DNA from: Paenibacillus_AB hodogayensis
GTDB taxonomy: Bacteria; Bacillota; Bacilli; Paenibacillales; NBRC-103111
Assembly (NCBI RefSeq): GCF_039536325.1
Contig: NZ_BAAAYO010000006.1
Coordinates: forward strand, 558,001 to 622,000
Direction of reading: 5' to 3'
Length of the DNA stretch: 64,000 nt
Part shown: in pieces, positions 16,962 to 24,542 of the stretch
Position numbering within the stretch: the first letter of the stretch is position 1
Layout: every line of letters begins with the position of its first letter
Notes under the pieces: model-generated
Told to the model about the DNA's origin: nothing
The model's input: only the letters and a program-made list of their open reading frames with translations
The model's database searches: none
Translations under genes and position numbers: made by a program

Positions 16962-18140
16962 CTACTGCCGCAGCACGAACAACCGGCGCACGACCTCCTG
17001 CAGCTCCAGACGCCACAGGTGGAAGCGCGATACCTCATAGCCTGCGCTTTCCCGGTAACTGAAAGCCGACTCCTCCTTGACCGAAAGCTGCGGACTGTTC
17101 TCCGCATACAACGGCACCGAACCGATCCGCCGATCCCCGATGGAGAACGTCAGCGTGCCCCGTTCGCCGAACCGGTACGAATCGGAGGCGGGATCAAGCA
17201 GCAGCGCGTCCTTGCGGATCGCCCCGCGCTCTCCGTCGGCAAGCGGATAAGCGAACGGACGGCCGATGACGACGGGCATATTTTCGATCCGGTCACCTTT
17301 CTCCACCAGACGTTCCAACGGATAGTAGTTGAAGCCGTAATCGAGCAGCTTGCGGTGATCGAGCCAGTCGTCGGGATCGTTGAGCGTAACGACCGCCAGC
17401 TGCTGACCGTTGCGGGTAGCCGACGACACCAGGCATCGCTTGGCCAGCTTCGTGTAGCCGGTTTTCACCCCGTCCGCGCCTTCATATAAGGTCAGCATCT
17501 TGTTCTTGTTCATCCACTGGTAATCCCATGTTTCGTTCGGGTTGGGAGCCGATTTCATCTTCGTTTTGACGATATCGCGAAAAACCGGATTGCGCATGGC
17601 GTAAGCGGTCAACCGGGCCATATCGTTGGCGGTGGAATAATGCCCTTCCTCGTCGAGACCGCTTGGATTTTTAAATTGCGAGCGGGACATGCCGATCTGG
17701 CCGGCCTTCTCGTTCATTAAATAGACGAACCCTTCCAGCGAACCCCCGACATGCTCGGCGATGGCCGTCGCCGCATCATTGCCCGAACGCAGCATAAGCC
17801 CGTACAGCATATTTTCCAGACTCATTTCTTCTCCGGCCTTCAAATAAATCGAAGAGCCTTCCTTGCCCGCCGCTTTGGAGCTGACCTTGACCTGGTCGGA
17901 CAGCCTGCCGTGCTCGATGGCCGTAATGGCGGTCATGATTTTGGTCAGGCTGGCAATGCGCATTTGCTTGTCTCCGTCCTTGGACACGATCAGCCGCCCG
18001 GAAGCAACGTCGATCAACGCCGCGCTCTCGGCATTGGTCTGTACGCCGGGAGGCGCGGCAAATGCGGCCCAGGGCCACACAAGCAGCAGTATAAGCGACG
18101 CTCCGGCGATTCGCAGCGCGAATTTGCGATACCCCTTCAT
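16962..18140 (-). CDS. dacB: D-alanyl-D-alanine carboxypeptidase DacB (sporulation PBP5*)
   Basis: DacB trims stem peptides in the spore cortex. The 392-residue precursor has a signal peptide (about 1-29, ending WAAFAA), the penicillin-binding motifs SLTK (Ser64, Lys67), SGN (119-121) and KTG (226-228), and a C-terminal PBP5-type beta domain. The start at 18140 has GGGGTGAT 9 nt upstream; an ATG three codons earlier abuts that site. It heads dacB-spmA-spmB, and a SigE-like promoter lies just upstream. It is divergent from the MurA-like gene. Confidence 0.93.
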   Translation of the reverse strand: MKGYRKFALRIAGASLILLLVWPWAAFAAPPGVQTNAESAALIDVASGRLIVSKDGDKQMRIASLTKIMTAITAIEHGRLSDQVKVSSKAAGKEGSSIYLKAGEEMSLENMLYGLMLRSGNDAATAIAEHVGGSLEGFVYLMNEKAGQIGMSRSQFKNPSGLDEEGHYSTANDMARLTAYAMRNPVFRDIVKTKMKSAPNPNETWDYQWMNKNKMLTLYEGADGVKTGYTKLAKRCLVSSATRNGQQLAVVTLNDPDDWLDHRKLLDYGFNYYPLERLVEKGDRIENMPVVIGRPFAYPLADGERGAIRKDALLLDPASDSYRFGERGTLTFSIGDRRIGSVPLYAENSPQLSVKEESAFSYRESAGYEVSRFHLWRLELQEVVRRLFVLRQ

Positions 18141-18186
18141 CTTCCGCATATCACCCCGATCTTGGCGCCAAGCGCCCGATTGGTAC

Positions 18187-18217
18187 AAGTATATGCTTGA
18201 CCGATGACGATATGAAC
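18187..18217 (-). promoter_or_regulatory. SigE-like promoter of dacB-spmA-spmB
   Basis: On the minus strand GTTCATATC and CATATACTT are 13 bp apart, close to the SigE pattern (ATATT, 13-15 bp, CATACAAT). It sits about 50 bp before the dacB start, and this operon is SigE-controlled in B. subtilis. Confidence 0.55.
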
Positions 18218-18306
18218 CGATTTGTCCATCGCCTTTACTCAACTTATGGAAGAAGCCCAAAAAGCGTCTCGCGAAAAATAGTGGCTCCGGTTCCTTGTCC
18301 TTATTG

Positions 18307-18360
18307 ACTTTCCGGGGCAAACATGAATAAATAGTAAAGGTGAAGACTTTACCGGAAAGT
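18307..18360 (+). repeat. Nested inverted repeats before the MurA-like gene
   Basis: A perfect 9-bp inverted repeat (ACTTTCCGG at 18307-18315, CCGGAAAGT at 18352-18360) encloses a 6-bp one (GTAAAG at 18334-18339, CTTTAC at 18347-18352). The outer 3' arm covers the only Shine-Dalgarno-like bases (GGAAAG). A possible -35 (TTGACT, 18304-18309) overlaps the 5' arm, so this could be an operator or, if transcribed in full, a start-site-masking hairpin. Confidence 0.5.
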
Positions 18361-18368
18361 GGGAAACT

Positions 18369-19676
18369 GTGTTGAACATCATACGTCTGGAACGTGCCGG
18401 ACCACTGAACGGCTCCGTCCAAATACAAGGCTCCAAGAACAGCTCGCTTTCCCTGATGGCAGCCAGCTGCTTATGCGATCACCCCGTGACGCTGTCCGGC
18501 ATTCCCGACATTTACGACATTCGCGTGATTTGCGATATAGCCGACGATATCGGCATGGCGACGACGCGTCATCCGAACGGCGACATTACGCTCGATCCGG
18601 GCTCGATTCACAGCGCCGCGATCGATAAGGAGAAAGCTTCCTCGTACCGGGCCTCCTACTATTTTATAGGCGCGCTGCTGGCCAAGTTCGGCAAAGTCGA
18701 CATCGGCTTTCCCGGCGGGGACAACTTCGTTTCCCGGCCGATCGATCAGCATGTGAAGGGCTTGAAGGCGATGGGAGCGACTTTCACCTTTCATGAGGAT
18801 CACTACACCGTCGAGGCGAAGCGGCTGACCGGAGCGGATATTTACTTCGATACGATTACGTCGGGCGCCACGATCAACTGCATGCTCGCCGCCGTATTGG
18901 CGGACGGGCGCACCGTACTGCGCGGAGCGGCCAAAGATCCCGAGGTCGTCGATACGGCGATCATGCTGAACGAATTCGGAGCGAAAATAACCGGAGCCGG
19001 AACCGATACCATCCGCATCGAGGGCGTAAATTCGCTTCGGGGCGGACAGCATACGGTTATCCCCGACCGGTTGATCGCCGGAGCCTTCCTGATGTCCGCA
19101 GGAATAGCAGGCGGATCGGTTACCGTAACCGACGTCATTCCCGATCACCTCGGATCGTGCATCGCCAAGCTGACCGAGATCGGCTTGCACTTCGATGTTC
19201 AGGAACAAAGCATTACGGCAAGCTCCACCGGCAAATTGAAAGCTACTCGCGTGCGCACCGCGATGTATCCCGGGTTTGCCACCGATCTGCAGCAGCCGCT
19301 GACCGCGCTCCTGACCGGAGCGCTCGGCAAAAGCATCATTACCGAGAAGGTATACCCGAAGCGGTTCCAGCACGTGGCCCAGCTGCGCCGAATGGGGGCG
19401 GATATCGAGGTGCGCGGCAATTCGGCGTTCATCCGCGGCGGCCTGCCGCTTACCGGCAGTTGGGTGCATGCGTCGGACATCCGCGCAGGCACTTGCCTCC
19501 TGCTGGCGGGTCTCGCTGCGGAGGGCACGACATGCATTACCGGCATCGAGCATATCGAGCGCGGTTATGAGGACGCGATTACGGCCTTCCGCTCGCTCGG
19601 CGTGACGATTGCTCTCGAACAAGTGGACGCCGCGCATGCCGAAGAGAAGCTGCGGATCGGGCGGGCCGGGCTATAG
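18369..19676 (+). CDS. UDP-N-acetylglucosamine 1-carboxyvinyltransferase paralogue with Cys-to-Asp active site
   Basis: A MurA/EPSP-synthase-fold enzyme, 435 residues, expected to transfer enolpyruvate from PEP to UDP-GlcNAc in peptidoglycan precursor synthesis. Most catalytic residues align: Lys23-Asn24 in GSKNSS, Arg123 in SRPIDQH, the Asp in PGFATDLQ, Arg in SDIRAG and Arg in EHIERGYE. The flexible-loop Cys (PGGCAIG in classic MurA, Cys115 in E. coli) is Asp118 here (PGGDNFVSRP). That exchange is known to keep activity and prevent fosfomycin alkylation. The loop also differs around it. The start is GTG at 18369 (TTG next). It is a lone plus-strand gene, divergent from dacB; a second, housekeeping murA is presumably elsewhere. 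Confidence 0.85.
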   Translation: MLNIIRLERAGPLNGSVQIQGSKNSSLSLMAASCLCDHPVTLSGIPDIYDIRVICDIADDIGMATTRHPNGDITLDPGSIHSAAIDKEKASSYRASYYFIGALLAKFGKVDIGFPGGDNFVSRPIDQHVKGLKAMGATFTFHEDHYTVEAKRLTGADIYFDTITSGATINCMLAAVLADGRTVLRGAAKDPEVVDTAIMLNEFGAKITGAGTDTIRIEGVNSLRGGQHTVIPDRLIAGAFLMSAGIAGGSVTVTDVIPDHLGSCIAKLTEIGLHFDVQEQSITASSTGKLKATRVRTAMYPGFATDLQQPLTALLTGALGKSIITEKVYPKRFQHVAQLRRMGADIEVRGNSAFIRGGLPLTGSWVHASDIRAGTCLLLAGLAAEGTTCITGIEHIERGYEDAITAFRSLGVTIALEQVDAAHAEEKLRIGRAGL

Positions 19677-19714
19677 AACGGAATGTTTGGCGCGATCGGT
19701 TTCATTCAGCGGAC

Positions 19715-19752
19715 AAAAAAGAGCCTTTTCCGATTGGAAAAAGCTCTTTTTT
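19715..19752 (+). terminator. Bidirectional terminator between the murA-like gene and the GntR gene
   Basis: AAAAAGAGC-TTTTCC pairs with GGAAAA-GCTCTTTTTT around a GATT loop, with A and T tracts on both sides, so it can serve both convergent genes. Confidence 0.85.
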
Positions 19753-19895
19753 GTATGCGAACGTCTTGATCAACCCAGACCCCCGGCGGTGCCTTGCCCT
19801 ATAGACCGACCGGTACGCGGAATAAGGCCGACATCATCTACACCGCGCAATACCGGCAAACGGCCGTTCCGTATACAGCCTCCAACGCACCGGAC

Positions 19896-20645
19896 CTATT
19901 CCCCGCCCTTCGCCGGGTCAAAGCGTTCCTCCAGGTCCGCTTCAGCTATCGCCTTATGCAGCACGGCTTCCACTTTGCCAAGGTGCGCCTGCATCGCTTC
20001 GAATGCTTGCTCCTCACGTTGACCGCGAATCGCCTCGAATATATCGGAATGCTCCCCAAGCAGCCGCCGCGCCTCCGCCCGCTCACCGTAAAACCACAGC
20101 TTACGCGATTCGCGCATGCTGTCGTGCAGCCGCTCGGATAACGACTCCATCATCGAGATCAGCAGCGAATTATGCGTCGCCCCCGCCAGCTTCAGATGAA
20201 ACCGTACGTCGGCCTCTTCGCCTTTGGCCTCGTCGTGCAAATACGTTTCCATGTGCAGCAATTCTTCCCGGATCCCCTGCAAATCGGCTTCCGTCCGGTT
20301 TCTGGCCGCCAACGACGCACAGCCGGTTTCCAATATTTTGCGCACCTCGAGCAGCTCGCGGATCGACTGCGCCCGGGCAAACAGCGAGGAACCGTCCGAC
20401 GGCTCGTTCGGCAGCTCGGCGCTCACATAGGTGCCCCCGCCCTGCCGGATTTCAACCAGCCCGATCGCCTTGAGCGCGCTCAACGCTTCGCGTATCGTCG
20501 AACGTCCGACCCCGAAGGTCGTCGCGAGGTCGACGACGGAAGCCAGCTTTTCGCCGGGGACGAAAGCGCCGGACAGGATGCTCGCCTTCAGCTGCTCCAT
20601 TACAAGCTCATATCCTTTTAAAGGCTTGACCTGATTGAACGCCAT
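19896..20645 (-). CDS. FadR-subfamily GntR regulator, likely repressor of glcDF
   Basis: A 249-residue transcription factor. The N-terminal winged helix (about 10-75) has the GntR signature GEKLASVVDLATTFGVGRST and IREALSALKAIGLVE. An all-helical FCD effector domain (about 95-235) with Asp, Arg and His residues (AARNRTEADL, HLKLAGATHN) is of the type that binds a metal and a carboxylic acid. It is divergent from the glycolate oxidase genes, and a palindrome overlaps their start of transcription, so it probably senses glycolate or lactate. GAGGATCG lies before the ATG. It is convergent with the murA-like gene. Confidence 0.87.
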   Translation of the reverse strand: MAFNQVKPLKGYELVMEQLKASILSGAFVPGEKLASVVDLATTFGVGRSTIREALSALKAIGLVEIRQGGGTYVSAELPNEPSDGSSLFARAQSIRELLEVRKILETGCASLAARNRTEADLQGIREELLHMETYLHDEAKGEEADVRFHLKLAGATHNSLLISMMESLSERLHDSMRESRKLWFYGERAEARRLLGEHSDIFEAIRGQREEQAFEAMQAHLGKVEAVLHKAIAEADLEERFDPAKGGE

Positions 20646-20681
20646 GGATAAAATCGATCCTCACTTTCAGGTGGGGATTTA

Positions 20682-20735
20682 GGATGTACATCCATTCTAT
20701 AGTAAGCTATAATGAGAGAAAAGTCATCTGATGAC
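20682..20735 (+). promoter_or_regulatory. glcDF promoter with two palindromic operator candidates
   Basis: TGTACA (20685-20690), 17 bp, TATAAT (20708-20713). A perfect 12-bp palindrome GGATGTACATCC (20682-20693) covers the -35, and a perfect 13-bp palindrome GTCATC-T-GATGAC (20723-20735) covers the expected start point. Both carry GATG/CATC half-sites. They are good candidates for binding the divergent GntR regulator. Confidence 0.6.
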
Positions 20736-20769
20736 CTGATTAATTTTCAACTTTTTGGGAGGACTGAGC

Positions 20770-22194
20770 ATGCTGGAACCTTCAATTCGCTCCAAGCTGA
20801 TCGCCATCGTCGGCGAATCTTGGTTTAAGGACGACATGGAAGCTTTGGTCAGCTATTCGTATGACGCCACTCCGATGCAGCAAGCGCTGCCAGACGGCGT
20901 TATTTTTCCGTCCACGACGCAGCACGTATCGGACATTCTGAAGGTAGCCAACGAGCACCGCATCCCGATCATCGGGCGCGGCGCCGGCAGCAATCTGTGC
21001 GGCGGCACGGTTCCGCTCGAGGGCGGTCTCGTCATGGTGATGAACCGGATGAACAAGCTGATCGAGATCGATACCGACAATTTGACCGCTACGTTCCAGA
21101 CCGGACTTAATACGAAGCAGTTCCATCTCGCGGTGGAAAATCTCGGCTTGTTTTACCCGCCCGATCCGAGCAGCATGATCATCTCCACGCTCGGCGGCAA
21201 CATTATGGAATGCGCGGGCGGCCTGCGCGGCCTGAAATACGGGACGACCAAAGACTACGTACTTGGCCTGGAAGCGGTGCTGCCGAACGGCGACATTATC
21301 CGCACCGGCGGCAAGCTGTACAAGGACGTGGCCGGCTACGACTTGACGAAGCTGCTGGTCGGCTCGGAGGGGACGCTTGCGATCATTACGGAAGCGACGG
21401 TCAAGCTCATCCCAGCGCCCAAGTACAAGAAAACGATGGTCGCCCATTACAAAGACCTCAACTCCGCGGCCCGATCCGTATCGGCCATCGTTGGCAACCG
21501 GATCATTCCGGCTACGCTGGAGTTTCTGGATAACGCCACGATCCGCGTCGTGGAAGGCTTCAATAAGATCGGCCTGCCGGTCGACATGGAAGCGATTCTA
21601 CTGATCGAGCAGGACGGTCTGGACGAATCGGTCGTCGAGAAGGATATCGTGGAAATCGTGCGCATCTGCAAAGAGCAAGGCGCCGTCGAAGTGAAGATGG
21701 CTGCCGATGCCGCCGAAGCCGAGAAGCTGATGCTGGCGCGCCGCAGCGCCTTGTCTACGTGCGCTCGCATCCGGCCGACGACGATTCTCGAGGACGCCAC
21801 CGTTCCGCGCTCCAAAATCGCCGACATGGTCGTCGCGATCAATGACATCGCCAAAAAATACAATGTGCAAATTTGTACGTTCGGCCACGCCGGCGACGGC
21901 AATCTGCATCCGACTTGTACGACCGACGCGCGCGACGAGGAAGAGATTCACCGCGTCGAGATGGCGTTCGAGGAAATTTTCGAAGCGGCCATCAATCTGG
22001 GCGGTACGATCACCGGCGAGCATGGCGTCGGCGTCATGAAAGCCCCTTATCTGGAATGGAAAATCGGCGAAGCGGGCATCGAGATTATGAAGGGGATCAA
22101 GAAAGCGTTCGATCCGAACAACATCATGAATCCCGGCAAAATTTTCGCCAAACAATCGCGGAAAAGAGTGGTGATCAGTCATGGCAGCCGTTAA
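20770..22194 (+). CDS. glcD: Glycolate oxidase subunit GlcD (FAD-linked oxidase)
   Basis: The flavoprotein subunit that oxidises glycolate (or D-lactate) at the membrane, passing electrons through GlcF. The 474-residue protein has the PCMH-type FAD domain (IIGRGAGSNLCGGTVPLEGG, about 75-95; GGLRGLKYGTTKDYV). A FAD-oxidase C-terminal domain follows, with GHAGDGNLHPT (about 375) and GEHGVG (about 415), where His residues bind substrate and metal. The start is ATG at 20770 after GGGAGGACT. It overlaps glcF by 14 bp. B. subtilis has the equivalent pair ysfC-ysfD. The substrate could also be D-lactate. Confidence 0.9.
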   Translation: MLEPSIRSKLIAIVGESWFKDDMEALVSYSYDATPMQQALPDGVIFPSTTQHVSDILKVANEHRIPIIGRGAGSNLCGGTVPLEGGLVMVMNRMNKLIEIDTDNLTATFQTGLNTKQFHLAVENLGLFYPPDPSSMIISTLGGNIMECAGGLRGLKYGTTKDYVLGLEAVLPNGDIIRTGGKLYKDVAGYDLTKLLVGSEGTLAIITEATVKLIPAPKYKKTMVAHYKDLNSAARSVSAIVGNRIIPATLEFLDNATIRVVEGFNKIGLPVDMEAILLIEQDGLDESVVEKDIVEIVRICKEQGAVEVKMAADAAEAEKLMLARRSALSTCARIRPTTILEDATVPRSKIADMVVAINDIAKKYNVQICTFGHAGDGNLHPTCTTDARDEEEIHRVEMAFEEIFEAAINLGGTITGEHGVGVMKAPYLEWKIGEAGIEIMKGIKKAFDPNNIMNPGKIFAKQSRKRVVISHGSR

Positions 22195-23599
22195 CGATAC
22201 GACAACCAAAGAGCCGCATGTGCCATGGGGCTCGTCGCCCGAGAAGAAGCCGCTCAACGCGCTCGCCCAGACGATGAAGCTCCAGCTCAACTACGACGAG
22301 CTGACCAACTGCATGCGCTGCGGCTTCTGCCAGGCCGCCTGCCCGACCTTTCTCGAGACCGGCCTGGAAGCCGCCTCGCCGCGCGGACGGATTGCGCTGA
22401 TGAAAGCGGTCGTGGACGGCGTCATGGAGCCGGACCAATCGTTCCGCGAGCAAATGGATCTGTGCCTCGGCTGCCGCGCCTGCGAACCGGTATGCCCGGC
22501 CGACGTCAAATACGGCCATCTGCTGGAGGAAACCCGCGATTCGCTGGAGCAGCACGTGGAGCACCGCTGGTATATCAATGCCGCGCGCAAAGCCGCCTTC
22601 AAGGAGCTGTTCCCGAAGCCGAAGCGGATGAAGCTACTCGGCACGATGCTGCGCACGTACCAGAAGTCCGGCTTGCAAAAAGTGGCCCGCGGCAGCGGCA
22701 TCATGAAGCTGTTCCCGAAAAACATGCGCGACATGGAGAAAATTTTGCCCGAAGCTTCCGGCAAAGGCGTGGTCGAACTGTTCGGCACGCGGGTTCCGGC
22801 CAAAGGCCAAAAAATCGCCACCGTCGGCATGTTCCGCGGCTGTCTGATGGACGTGATGTTTACCGAAACGAACCGCAAAACGGTTCAACTGCTCAGCGAA
22901 GCGGGCTTCGAGGTACTGATCCCCGAGGCGCAAAACTGCTGCGGCGCGCTCCACGCGCACTCCGGCGAGATCGATCAGGCGAAGCAGCTCGCCCGTCAAA
23001 ACGTCCGCGCGTTCCGCGAAGCTGGCGTCGACTATATCGCCTCCAATGCCGGCGGCTGCGGCGCCCTGCTGGTCGAATACGACCATCTGCTGCATGACGA
23101 GGGCGACTATGCCGATGACGCCAAATGGTTCGCCTCCCGCGTCAAGGATGTCAGCCAGTTGCTGCTGGAAAAAGGCCGGCTGCCGCAATTCAGTCAGCCC
23201 GCGGATCAATCCAATCCGAACGGCCAGCCGTTTACGATTACTTACCAAGATTCGTGCCATCTGCGCAACGTCATGCGCTCGTCCAACGCTCCGCGCAACC
23301 TGATGAAACGGGTGGCGAACGTGAACTTTGTAGAGCTTCAAGGCGCCGACCGGTGCTGCGGCTCTGCGGGGATTTACAATATCGTGCAGACCGAGATGGC
23401 CAACCAGATTTTGGAGCACAAAATGGAGCATGTGAAAGAAACGAACGCCCACGTGCTCATTACGAGCAACCCCGGCTGCCTGCTGCAAATGAAGCTCGGC
23501 ATCGAGCGCGAGCATCTGTCCGACAAGATGGAGGCCGTGCACATCGTCGACTTCCTGTACGACCGGATCGCGGACGGCGCCTCCTCGCAGAAGGGCTGA
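22181..23599 (+). CDS. glcF: Glycolate oxidase iron-sulfur subunit GlcF
   Basis: The electron-transfer subunit of the glycolate oxidase complex, 472 residues. Two 4Fe-4S motifs are complete: NCMRCGFCQAACP (Cys44, 47, 50, 54) and LCLGCRACEPVCP (about 93-104). Two CCG domains follow (CCGALHAHSGE at about 248 and CCGSAGIYN at about 393, with DSCHLRN between). It overlaps the end of glcD, so translation is coupled. A strong terminator follows. Confidence 0.92.
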   Translation: MAAVNDTTTKEPHVPWGSSPEKKPLNALAQTMKLQLNYDELTNCMRCGFCQAACPTFLETGLEAASPRGRIALMKAVVDGVMEPDQSFREQMDLCLGCRACEPVCPADVKYGHLLEETRDSLEQHVEHRWYINAARKAAFKELFPKPKRMKLLGTMLRTYQKSGLQKVARGSGIMKLFPKNMRDMEKILPEASGKGVVELFGTRVPAKGQKIATVGMFRGCLMDVMFTETNRKTVQLLSEAGFEVLIPEAQNCCGALHAHSGEIDQAKQLARQNVRAFREAGVDYIASNAGGCGALLVEYDHLLHDEGDYADDAKWFASRVKDVSQLLLEKGRLPQFSQPADQSNPNGQPFTITYQDSCHLRNVMRSSNAPRNLMKRVANVNFVELQGADRCCGSAGIYNIVQTEMANQILEHKMEHVKETNAHVLITSNPGCLLQMKLGIEREHLSDKMEAVHIVDFLYDRIADGASSQKG

Positions 23600-23640
23600 C
23601 CGAAATCAAAGGTTCGGACTTCCCGTTCTCTGTAACCACA

Positions 23641-23687
23641 CAAACGCCCGTTGCTTGCCGAAAGGCAAAGCAGCGGGCGTTTGTTTT
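23641..23687 (+). terminator. Terminator after glcDF
   Basis: CAAACGCCCG pairs with CGGGCGTTTG, with a further inner stem GCTTGCC/GGCAAaGC and a GAAA loop, followed by TTTT. Confidence 0.85.
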
Positions 23688-23755
23688 GGGCCATTTTTCG
23701 AACCCGTTATCGGGTTTTCGGGTTTTCGGTTTTCCCTCTTGAGAAGATCGGTTAT

Positions 23756-24364
23756 TCAAGGCTCCTCGGAGCTTGATGGCGGGCCGGGGTCCGGCACGTC
23801 CTGTTTTCCGTTCGCGATCGCCAGATCCTTTATCATATCCTCGCACCATTGAATGTATAGACGCTCCCAGCGAATGCCGAACTCGATCACGAAGAGGGTC
23901 GAGGCGATCGGATCGGCGTGCGGCGAGGCGAGCCGACGCTGCTGCTTCAACTCTTCCGCCTTGCTTTCGTAGAAGAAGAGCCGCTCCTCATGCTGTCGTC
24001 TGGCATGCTCCATCCGGTCGACCATCGTCTGGGGATCGATAAGCCACGTGTTATATGTTTTCAGCAAAAAGTCGTCGCGCGTCCCGTAATCCATCTCCAC
24101 CGGCTCCACCGTCCATGCGATGATCGCCTGACGGCCGGCTTCCGTAATCTCGTACAGCTTCCGCGCGGGCCGGTACGTATGCTGCTCCACTCCTTGGAGA
24201 CGGATCAGTCCCTCCTCCTCCATCTTCGTCAGCTCCGGATATACCTGATTGCTGCCTATTTTCCAGAAAGGAGCAAGCCGGTTGTTCATCTGCTGCTTAA
24301 TATCGTAGCCGCTGAGCGGCTCGCGCGCCAACAAGGAAAGCAAAGCGTAGCGGGATGAGCTCAT
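23756..24364 (-). CDS. PadR-family transcriptional regulator
   Basis: A 202-residue repressor of the PadR (AphA-like) group. The N-terminal winged helix (about 1-80) starts SSSRYALLSLLAREPLSGYD and has NQVYPELTKMEEEGLI. A long helical C-terminal dimerisation region (about 95-190) follows. PadR proteins of this size usually repress divergent exporters. The start is ATG at 24364 with AAGGAGTTGAT upstream. It is divergent from an ABC-2 type exporter gene. Two identical-pattern inverted repeats lie in the gap, and it has its own promoter (TTGTGA, 17 bp, TACAAT, 24407-24435 on the minus strand). Confidence 0.88.
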   Translation of the reverse strand: MSSSRYALLSLLAREPLSGYDIKQQMNNRLAPFWKIGSNQVYPELTKMEEEGLIRLQGVEQHTYRPARKLYEITEAGRQAIIAWTVEPVEMDYGTRDDFLLKTYNTWLIDPQTMVDRMEHARRQHEERLFFYESKAEELKQQRRLASPHADPIASTLFVIEFGIRWERLYIQWCEDMIKDLAIANGKQDVPDPGPPSSSEEP

Positions 24365-24406
24365 GCCAATCAACTCCTTCGCATCAATCGAAACACTCTA
24401 TATCTC

Positions 24407-24505
24407 ATTGTAAAGCATGTGGTCCACGATCACAATAAATAATAGGTACATTTTAACCTAAGTTCATATTGACACTAAAACATTTGTTAGGTTAATATGA
24501 ACCTA
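24407..24505. promoter_or_regulatory. Divergent promoters with two PadR-type operators (TAGGT-N8-ACCTA)
   Basis: Two 18-bp sites share the pattern TAGGT, 8 bp, ACCTA: 24443-24460 and 24488-24505, centres 45 bp apart. The second covers the -10 region of the exporter promoter (TTGACA at 24469-24474, TAATAT at 24493-24498). The first lies between the two promoters, just upstream of the padR -35 (24430-24435). This fits repression of the exporter and autoregulation of padR. Confidence 0.7.
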
Positions 24506-24542
24506 TATTAAAAAGAACTTATTTGAGGAGTGGAGCAATTCA

